DNA of 64,000 nucleotides from Paraphoma chrysanthemicola (taxonomy: Eukaryota; Ascomycota; Dothideomycetes; Pleosporales; Phaeosphaeriaceae), in contig JAGMWG010000022.1 of assembly GCA_020744225.1 (NCBI GenBank), positions 248,001-312,000 on the forward strand. The letters run 5' to 3'. Shown one piece after another: positions 57,387 to 64,000 of this stretch. The notes under the pieces were generated by a model. It saw only the letters and a list, made by a program, of their open reading frames with translations, was not told the origin of the DNA and made no database searches. Numbering within the stretch: position 1 is the first letter of the stretch; each line of letters opens with the position of its first letter. The position numbers and the translations under genes were made by a program.

Positions 57387-59138
57387 ATGTCGTCAAGACA
57401 GAAGACGCCGAAGAAGCCGAAGGCTGCGAAAGAGGCGGATAAACAAGCACGTCAACTACCAGCCTCGACAGTGCTCAAGAATGTTGGCCGGGCAGCAGCG
57501 ATGCTCCTTATTGCGGGAATTGCATCACCAGTCTCGCAGCTGAACCTATCACCAGTTTATGGCTCCATCCCATCCTCACTGCATCATCAACGGACCATGA
57601 CCTTCACGGCCGTGGGTGCATTAATAGGCCGCAAGGGCCTCAAGAGATATGTCTCAGCCGACTTGGCAGAGTACATTGCAGTTGTTGCATACTGGATCCC
57701 AGTTATTCAATTTCTGCTCTTCCCCTTCAGCGAGAACCTGGGCATCGAATATGGGCCACTCGCCATCGAATCGCTCACATACTTCCCCATACTGTTCCTC
57801 TCCTTGTATGCAGCAGCCGACCTCCTAGACGCCATCGACTTATCTCAATTCAACCTCCCACAATCCCTAGGCGAGATTGCTGTCCCTACAGCATCCTACT
57901 TCACCGTCTCCAGCATCGCCAAGCTCAGCGCGGCATTCATTCCCAACATCATTGGCACATCCGTCCACTTTACGCGCGTCGGCCTACAAGTGATCCTTGC
58001 CTCTGCATCTGCGTTCATCACGCCCTCACGCATCGTCCTGCTTGCCGTGCCTGCCATCATGCACACCCTCTGGGCGAACCCACACTATCCCTCTGACCAC
58101 GGCTTCCAACTCGCCAATACTACGCTTTGGGACAACCAAAACTACACCCTTCTCGCTCGTCAGGAATCAACCACAGGCTACATCTCCGTCCTCGAAAGCC
58201 ACACCGACAACGCCTTCCGCCTTCTTCGATGCGACCACTCCCTCCTTGGCGGCGAATGGCTCGTGACACCCGAATCCTACAAGCGAGGCCAACGTCAACG
58301 CGAATCCATCTTCGCCGTCTTCGTGCTTCTCGAAGCCGTGCGCCTCGTTGAACCTGTCTTAAAGACCGACGTCGCGCCCATCCCCGACACCGAGAAATCC
58401 GCCCTGGTGATCGGGCTGGGAATCGGCACTGCACCAAACGCCATGATCGCACATGGAATCAATACCACCATCGTCGAACTCGACCCCGTAGTCCACCACT
58501 ACGCAACCAAATACTTCGACCTCTCGCCTAAACACACGGCCGTCATTGACGACGCCGTATCCTACGTGTCCTCGAAATCCATTTCCGCGGCAGGATCATT
58601 CGATTACATCATCCACGACGTCTTCACCGGCGGCGCCGAGCCCGTATCACTCTTCACCACGGAGTTCATGACGGGTCTACACGCTTTACTCAAAGATGAC
58701 GGCGTCGTGGCGATTAATTACGCTGGCGATTTGACGCTGGGATCCACGCGCTTGGTCCTGAATACCATCCACGCAATCTTCCCCGCCTGTCGCTTGTTCC
58801 GCGACTCGCCGGCCCCTGAAGCGAAGAAAGACGGCGAAGCGGATTTCATCAACATGGTGATCATCTGCGTCAAGAATGATCACGGGCTGGGCAACAAGGC
58901 TGTCAAGTTCCGTGAGCCCAGAAGAGAGGATTTCTTGGGCAGTCTTGCGAGGCATAATTTCCTAGTGCCGCAGGAGGAGTTGGAGGTCAAGTATGATTAT
59001 GTGAGGGAGGGGGAGAAGGGGAACGTCATGGGTCAAGCGGATGTAGGCGAATTGGAAAAGTATCATAAAGAGGGCGCGGTGAGTCATTGGAGGATCATGA
59101 GGACTGTGTTGCCGAGTGGGGTGTGGGAGCTGTGGTAG
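57387..59138 (+). CDS. Membrane-anchored spermidine synthase-fold methyltransferase-like protein
   Basis: Intronless, 583 residues from the ATG at 57387. A Lys-rich N-terminus (SSRQKTPKKPKAAKEADK) is followed by several hydrophobic segments between about 30 and 235 (AAAMLLIAGIASPVSQLNL, YIAVVAYWIPVIQFLLF, FPILFLSLYAAADLLDAI, IVLLAVPAIMHTLW). The soluble C-terminal half has a Rossmann core of the spermidine/spermine synthase type: SALVIGLGIGTAPNAMIAHG near 347-366, TTIVELDPVVHHYATKYF and FDYIIHDVFTGGAEP. Related fungal and bacterial proteins fuse membrane helices to a polyamine-synthase fold, with unknown substrates. The Asp of IHDVF occupies the position of the catalytic Asp. The C-terminal SHWRIMRTVLPSGVWELW is conserved in fungal homologues as far as I recall. 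Confidence 0.78.
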   Translation: MSSRQKTPKKPKAAKEADKQARQLPASTVLKNVGRAAAMLLIAGIASPVSQLNLSPVYGSIPSSLHHQRTMTFTAVGALIGRKGLKRYVSADLAEYIAVVAYWIPVIQFLLFPFSENLGIEYGPLAIESLTYFPILFLSLYAAADLLDAIDLSQFNLPQSLGEIAVPTASYFTVSSIAKLSAAFIPNIIGTSVHFTRVGLQVILASASAFITPSRIVLLAVPAIMHTLWANPHYPSDHGFQLANTTLWDNQNYTLLARQESTTGYISVLESHTDNAFRLLRCDHSLLGGEWLVTPESYKRGQRQRESIFAVFVLLEAVRLVEPVLKTDVAPIPDTEKSALVIGLGIGTAPNAMIAHGINTTIVELDPVVHHYATKYFDLSPKHTAVIDDAVSYVSSKSISAAGSFDYIIHDVFTGGAEPVSLFTTEFMTGLHALLKDDGVVAINYAGDLTLGSTRLVLNTIHAIFPACRLFRDSPAPEAKKDGEADFINMVIICVKNDHGLGNKAVKFREPRREDFLGSLARHNFLVPQEELEVKYDYVREGEKGNVMGQADVGELEKYHKEGAVSHWRIMRTVLPSGVWELW

Positions 59139-62100
59139 AGTAGTCTCACCATCACGAACGAGATTGTTTCTGAGTGTATGTGAGATGAGATGAGATGGAA
59201 ATGGTCCTGTGGGTAGTTCGGGACGGCGTTGGCGAGGCGATGACGTACATGTGCATGTGCATGTGTCGTAAATAGTGGAAGATTTAAAGTAATTAAAATT
59301 CGGTGGACATATGCATGCGTTGTTCTTCGAGTCCATATTTTCGTCCGGTTTGCATGTGAGGTCTAGCCTGGGCACATGGAGTCGGGACATTCACCTACCC
59401 GAGCCGCATACCTTCAATCTGACGAGCCGAGGAAGAGGAGCAGAGTGCATGTGAATTTCCAAATTCGACATCGGAACACAGTGACAAGATCCGTAATACC
59501 CAGTCAAATACAACATCTTATCGGTCCGTGGTAAGCATGTCACACTACAAGCCGCGAGATCATCTATCCACAAAAAGGAAATAAATAATTCTACCATGTA
59601 ATGATCACGGCGGGCTTCCGTAGAAGAATGTGTCATAGATCCAGTCTTCCTAATCCGGCCGCTTGGGGTCTTTCTGTTGCAGTGATGTAAGTTGTTTGGC
59701 GTATCGCCGTCCATCAACGACATTTGGCTGCGCTGGAAACCATATACCGGGACGAAGTTTGGAATCCAGACTAGTGGAAGCTGTTGGAGGTGAGCAAACG
59801 ACAGAGCTTTTTGATCAAGTCTGCTGGTATGCTTCCCGTTGCACATTATTCTTGTTCGAAGCGTACCCTTCGGTGCTCGTGGCGGGCGTGGAATAATTAG
59901 ACTCGTGACTATCCTAATGTTATCAGTCTTATCTGTACACAGCCTAGCAAGATCGCCCCAGCGAGACGTCCCTGTGTCTGTCATGGAGCTGGGATGTTCG
60001 CCGCGGTGATCCGGACATCGTCGTAAGCCTCCCGCCGCTCCTTGCGGAAGGCTTGCTAGATTTGCATCAGCACATATGCAATGCGTTCTTGGGTGTCGAT
60101 CATGCTCTTGTTTCGACATCATGATGAAAGTTTCATCAAAAGCCGTAAAGGCACCGGTCCAATACGCCGTGTCATTTCGCATGAGTGCTTCCAACCATTA
60201 CTCCCGGAGCTCCGGGACGAAGGACAAAGAAGCTGCTTGTAATAGCGTCTCCAGCGGAGGGGATGATCTTTCACAAGTGATGCTCTGCGTCGCACACAGT
60301 TCACTGCCAAGCTGATCAGCTGCTTGGCGCGACCCTCCCGCGCGGCCATAGAGATCTGCTTTTGGGGTGAGGTCAGGGGAGGGTTTGATGCTTGACTGTG
60401 ACACGTAACTAATGTCTGCGGCCGCTTCTTGATCTCGATAAGCAAGGTGCCACTGAAAGAAGCTCATCAAGGATGCTAGTGATGCAAGATCCATGTTGAC
60501 TGCGAACACTGCGCCTCAAAGTGCGTGTGAGATTGAATCACCTAACAGATTGGAACGATGCGAGCCTTCCGGCATGGTCTCAAATTGATCTACTTCCATC
60601 CAAGGACAGCTGGTGAGGCTCTTCCCACCTTGATCGCTGCTGTTTCGTAAGCCTAGTACGCGTGCGCGATGTGCTGTCCACGCCAAGGAACAAGCGTTTC
60701 GTTTTTGCGAGCCAGATATGGGACTTTTCCCCGGCAGTCGACCTGAGTGATTGAACTGATCGTTGGTAAACACGTCCAATCTCTTTTGATTGCATCCCAC
60801 GATGCACGACGCAAGTCATAGCATGCCAAGCGCGGAGGATTGCGTTCGATGGTGCCCAGAGTTCCTCTGCAGTGCCAAGGGTGTCGCAATGGGTTTGTCG
60901 ATCTTGAAAGTATTGCCAAGTCTGGGGAGCCGACGGCTTGGTCACTGCTGCTGTGGAACGCATTCTGAAAGGTCGAGTTACGCCTATATTGAATTGTGTC
61001 GTCGCTGCTTGACAGTATACCTGTGTTCTGAGACTGCAATTGCAGCGGTGTGCATCGTCCCAAGGTGTCCACGGGCTTCGGGCCGGTCACTGACTCACCA
61101 TAAAAGAAGTAAAGGACTTCGGGTTAGTGATGAAGCACTGAACGTGCTGGCATTTCCGCGAGCGTTTCAAGAAATGACTTGGTGCGGTGAAGGACGCGAG
61201 GGATGAGAGTCGAGGCGAACATGTGGAGCGCGACATTTGCTGAGGCTCTTGGCGGGGCTCACCGTTACGGAAGGAACGTTGCGTCGTGACTTCTTGCCAA
61301 AGTTGGCAACCCCACAAGAGCAAGCACGAGCCGCAAAAGAGCCAGACCCCCTGTAGCAATTTCCGCAGCGAAACGTGTGCGATGCTGAAGGGCCAAACAA
61401 GAAGCAACGGACTACTGCAGGTGCACGGTATGGGATTGTGGAGACGGGACGGAAGAGGGAACCAGTCGCTTGACCATGCATATGATTCGGCCGCCTGCCT
61501 CACCGCCGTACCTTTCTTGCGGCTGAGGGATTTTGGTAGGACGTTTTGTGTATGCGAAGAGTGAGGCAGCGAACTCTATCGCAGACAGAGCTGAAGGGCG
61601 TCGGAGGCTCTGCCAGGTCTAGAGACAAGTCATCCATCTGGCCCATATCGGGCTGGTGGGCTTGCGTAGCACATCCCCTACTTGCTGAGCACTGCTTGAG
61701 GAGTGTGCTGTCCGAAGTGTGATGTCTGAGCGAGGGCAGACAGGCGCAGGGTGCAGAGTGACACGAACCCCGCAGTCCCAATCGGGGCGGCCGGGATGAG
61801 GTTGTCTTCGATGAGATGCAAGCACACAATTAAGCTGGCATGTAGTTGGACGAGAAGCGAGAATGGCCGCGTGCCAGTGACGACAGCAGACCAAAGATAG
61901 GTGGTCATTCGGAAGCACCTGGTAATGTCGGTGGTAAGGCGGGGAACGTAGGCTTCATCTGGAGAACGGTGACCCCCACGATGGGTGTCGCAAGCAGCGG
62001 CAACCGTCAAGCCAAGCTTTGGTGAAGAGCGCCATACGCCAGGGTCGGCGTGCAGTTTCACGCGCAGCTGTCGTCCATCAGCGCGCTCTGGATCAGCTCC

Positions 62101-63223
62101 GCGAGGCGGAAGGTTTGCAGGGGCGAATGGTGATTGCAGCACTCAAAGCGGTGCATGGCAGCGAGAATGCTTGATGCAAGCCGCAGCCTACACGGCGACA
62201 AAGGTAGTTGCGGTATTTATCGCGACGGGGCGCCGTCAGCATGCTTCACGCCATGGCCCCGCCGTCATCCAGGGAGGAATCGAGGACTAGCGACGGACCG
62301 CGTTTCGAAATAGAGGCCGCTGTCGTTCGCAGTATATTACGTTTCTGCGTCTGTTGCAGGCCGAAGTTGCAGCTGGCGGAAGCGCGGGTGCATTCCAGCG
62401 ATGGCATCAAGATCTGGGCAGGCCGCTTCTAGACATTCTGCGCCGTGCAGTGGTGAAATGAGTGCGATCGACGGTGCCCACCCTCGCTGGCGACGGCTTG
62501 TGTCTTTGCAGGTTCCGGCCTGGGCATCCTCACATCACTCGCATCCGATCTGCAGGTGCGCCGTCTGTGGGGGTGTGCATCACAGCGTGCGCAGGGGCAC
62601 TTGGTCGGGGCGCTCGCGTGAAATAAGTAGAGTTTTAGACGCTCCAGTCGGCGCTGCAGCATTAGCTATTGCACGGGAAGCCTACTGTGTACTTAGACGT
62701 CGTCCTGCCCTCCCCTGGACGGGCCCGCCTTTCCACGGCTTACTCTATGCGCTTGTTGATAGTCCAGCGGCGGGCCCCGATATAACGTGTCGTGTTGGTC
62801 CTTTGTCTGCGTCGCTATTCCGCCCTCACGACTCGAGCCGCAAGCGAGCGACCCTCGAGACGTCACTTCCCTGTCCGCCGTCCTGCACTTATACCCTGCT
62901 GCACCCCTCCATCCACACACTTTCGCGCGTTTCGGAGCCTACCTCCCGCCACACATCTTGGAGCATCTTGCATATCTTCATAGCAGACTGCACCTCACAC
63001 TGTGTGAATGGCGCTTCCGCAGTTGCAGCACTTTTCCCACGCCCCACTCTTTCTTCCCTCCTCGAACCTGCACTCGTGCGGTTCTCTCGAGTGTTCATAT
63101 CACCAGCCGAGTTCTCTACAACGCGCTTGACACTCCACTTGGTTTATCTTTGGGTGAACATAGAATTTCGGTAACGACCAAGTCCAATTAGAATACATCT
63201 GGCGCCCACTATTCACACTCAGT
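59139..63223. other. Gene-poor 4.1-kb region
   Basis: The longest stretch without a supported gene. Open frames exist on both strands (267 residues at 59391..60194 minus, 154 at 61678..62142 minus, 257 at 62401..63174 plus), but they overlap others, lack domains and show no convincing splice continuation. The right part is G+C-rich with a C/T-rich tail (62.9-63.2 kb), consistent with a long promoter and 5' leader for the rightmost gene. Lineage-specific genes or non-coding RNAs cannot be excluded. Confidence 0.45.
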
Positions 63224-64000
63224 ATGCCGGAAATTGCTGCACACCCGCCACATTTGGCTATAAGTTTCCACGAACCCACACTGTCGGATCGCTTACATCA
63301 CCGGGATTCACGCATGGTGGAGCAATACAACCCAATCGAAGAGGAGGACGAAAGCACCGGCACCGCAAGCGAGCCCGCAGAGCCTCTCACACCAACCAGC
63401 CATACAAGCGAAGGCATGCCGTTCTCGAACCCCTTCCGCAACGATGAGCACGCAGACGATGTTTTCGCCCCTTCGGATGCTGCCCCGACTGCCATGGCGA
63501 CCAAGTCTCTATCGCAAGACGCCTCTCAACCTACGCCTCTCAGCGGTCGGAGTCGACAGAATACACCTCCGCAAACTGAGCAGCAGTCACCAGAGAAAGC
63601 AGGGTTTGGAAAGCGTGTTGGGTCATTCGTACGCAGCAGGCTGCATAGGACGAAAGAGAACAACGGCGAAGCAGTACCGGCTCAGAACCACGACAGGACG
63701 CCAAGAGTCACAGGACCCACGACCATCAACATTGTCAAGACTGGTGTGGACGGTCCAGCCGATGTAGCCACTCCTGCAGTCGACATCCCGAAGCAAAGCA
63801 GGCGACTCAGCTCCTTCTCATTGACCCGACGTTCTGACCGGTCATCACGCGCAAATTCACCGCCCCTGACTGGCTCGCCCACTAGTACTTTGGATGTCAC
63901 AGACCGCAGATCTGGATTGGGAAGGAAGCCAGCGTCATCTACAGCTCTTTCAAGTATGAATAGACCACGGCCGGGTATTACATGGGCGGGAAGCGGCAAC
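63224..64000 (+). CDS. Ser/Pro-rich disordered protein, N-terminal part (partial)
   Basis: Starts at the ATG at 63224 (MPEIAAHPPHLAISFHEPTL) and stays open for 259 codons to the right edge. A second start, MVEQYNPIEEEDES, lies 30 codons on. Composition is rich in Ser, Thr, Pro, Arg and Glu with no hydrophobic core. Basic Ser motifs such as RRLSSFSLTRRSDRSS and GKRVGSFVRSRLHRTKEN look like kinase sites. No domain is recognisable in this portion. Long disordered N-termini like this precede catalytic domains in many fungal membrane and signalling enzymes, so the identity depends on sequence outside the window. Codon usage is balanced with C/G third positions, supporting real coding. Confidence 0.65.
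   Translation, partial: MPEIAAHPPHLAISFHEPTLSDRLHHRDSRMVEQYNPIEEEDESTGTASEPAEPLTPTSHTSEGMPFSNPFRNDEHADDVFAPSDAAPTAMATKSLSQDASQPTPLSGRSRQNTPPQTEQQSPEKAGFGKRVGSFVRSRLHRTKENNGEAVPAQNHDRTPRVTGPTTINIVKTGVDGPADVATPAVDIPKQSRRLSSFSLTRRSDRSSRANSPPLTGSPTSTLDVTDRRSGLGRKPASSTALSSMNRPRPGITWAGSGN

Noticed and set aside
59391..60194. 267-residue minus-strand frame
   Set aside because: No domain, mixed composition and no homologous pattern recognised; kept only as a note in the gene-poor block.
62401..63174. 257-residue plus-strand frame
   Set aside because: Pro/Ser/His-rich reading of a C/T-rich promoter-like stretch directly upstream of a better start at 63224.

Overview
The window looks like nuclear DNA of a filamentous ascomycete (Pezizomycotina). 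Most genes are interrupted by short introns (about 45-100 nt, GT...AG). There are three HET-domain genes, a STAND-type N-terminal domain, several DHA-type major facilitator transporters, a GH28 pectinase and a Rom2-type RhoGEF with DEP, DH, PH and CNH domains. I did not find rRNA or tRNA genes, CRISPR arrays or intact transposons. A Dothideomycete is plausible but is only an impression. Exon-intron models were joined by reading splice sites by eye and checking that the summed exon length is divisible by three.

Layout: 1-3.9 kb holds the 5' part of a STAND-like gene that leaves the left edge, then a HET gene. 4.6-6.3 kb is a FucP-type sugar transporter. 8.7-13.8 kb is the Rho1 GEF. 15.1-17.0 kb is a Baeyer-Villiger-type flavin monooxygenase, and 17.4-19.1 kb an F-box-like protein. 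19.1-19.6 kb is a GFA/CENP-V-fold protein. 20.2-22.0 kb is a cytochrome b5-FMN L-lactate dehydrogenase-like enzyme. 22.4-23.0 kb has a broken epimerase fragment and a 55-bp tandem duplication. 23.1-24.4 kb is an unrecognised one-TM protein. 25.9-27.4 kb is a DHA-type MFS carrier and 29.6-31.4 kb an amino-acid permease. 33.5-33.9 kb is a double RanBP2-zinc-finger protein and 34.8-36.5 kb a secreted GH28 enzyme. 37.7-46.0 kb has three co-oriented genes: a large membrane protein with a Cys-rich ectodomain, a HET protein with transmembrane segments at both ends, and a second HET protein. 46.9-48.6 and 54.1-56.0 kb are two more DHA-type carriers. 49-49.8 kb may contain a decayed gene. 50.6-51.7 kb is a CorA-like protein. 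56.2-59.1 kb is a divergent pair, a CCDC97 homologue and a membrane-bound spermidine-synthase-fold protein. 59.1-63.2 kb is gene-poor, and a Ser/Pro-rich protein starts at 63.2 kb and runs off the right edge.

Two themes stand out. One is non-self recognition or programmed cell death genes (a STAND N-terminus and three HET genes, one membrane-embedded next to a membrane protein with an ectodomain). The other is nutrient uptake and catabolism (sugar, amino acid and three anion-type permeases, lactate dehydrogenase, pectinase). Conserved housekeeping genes (RhoGEF, CCDC97) lie between these accessory genes.
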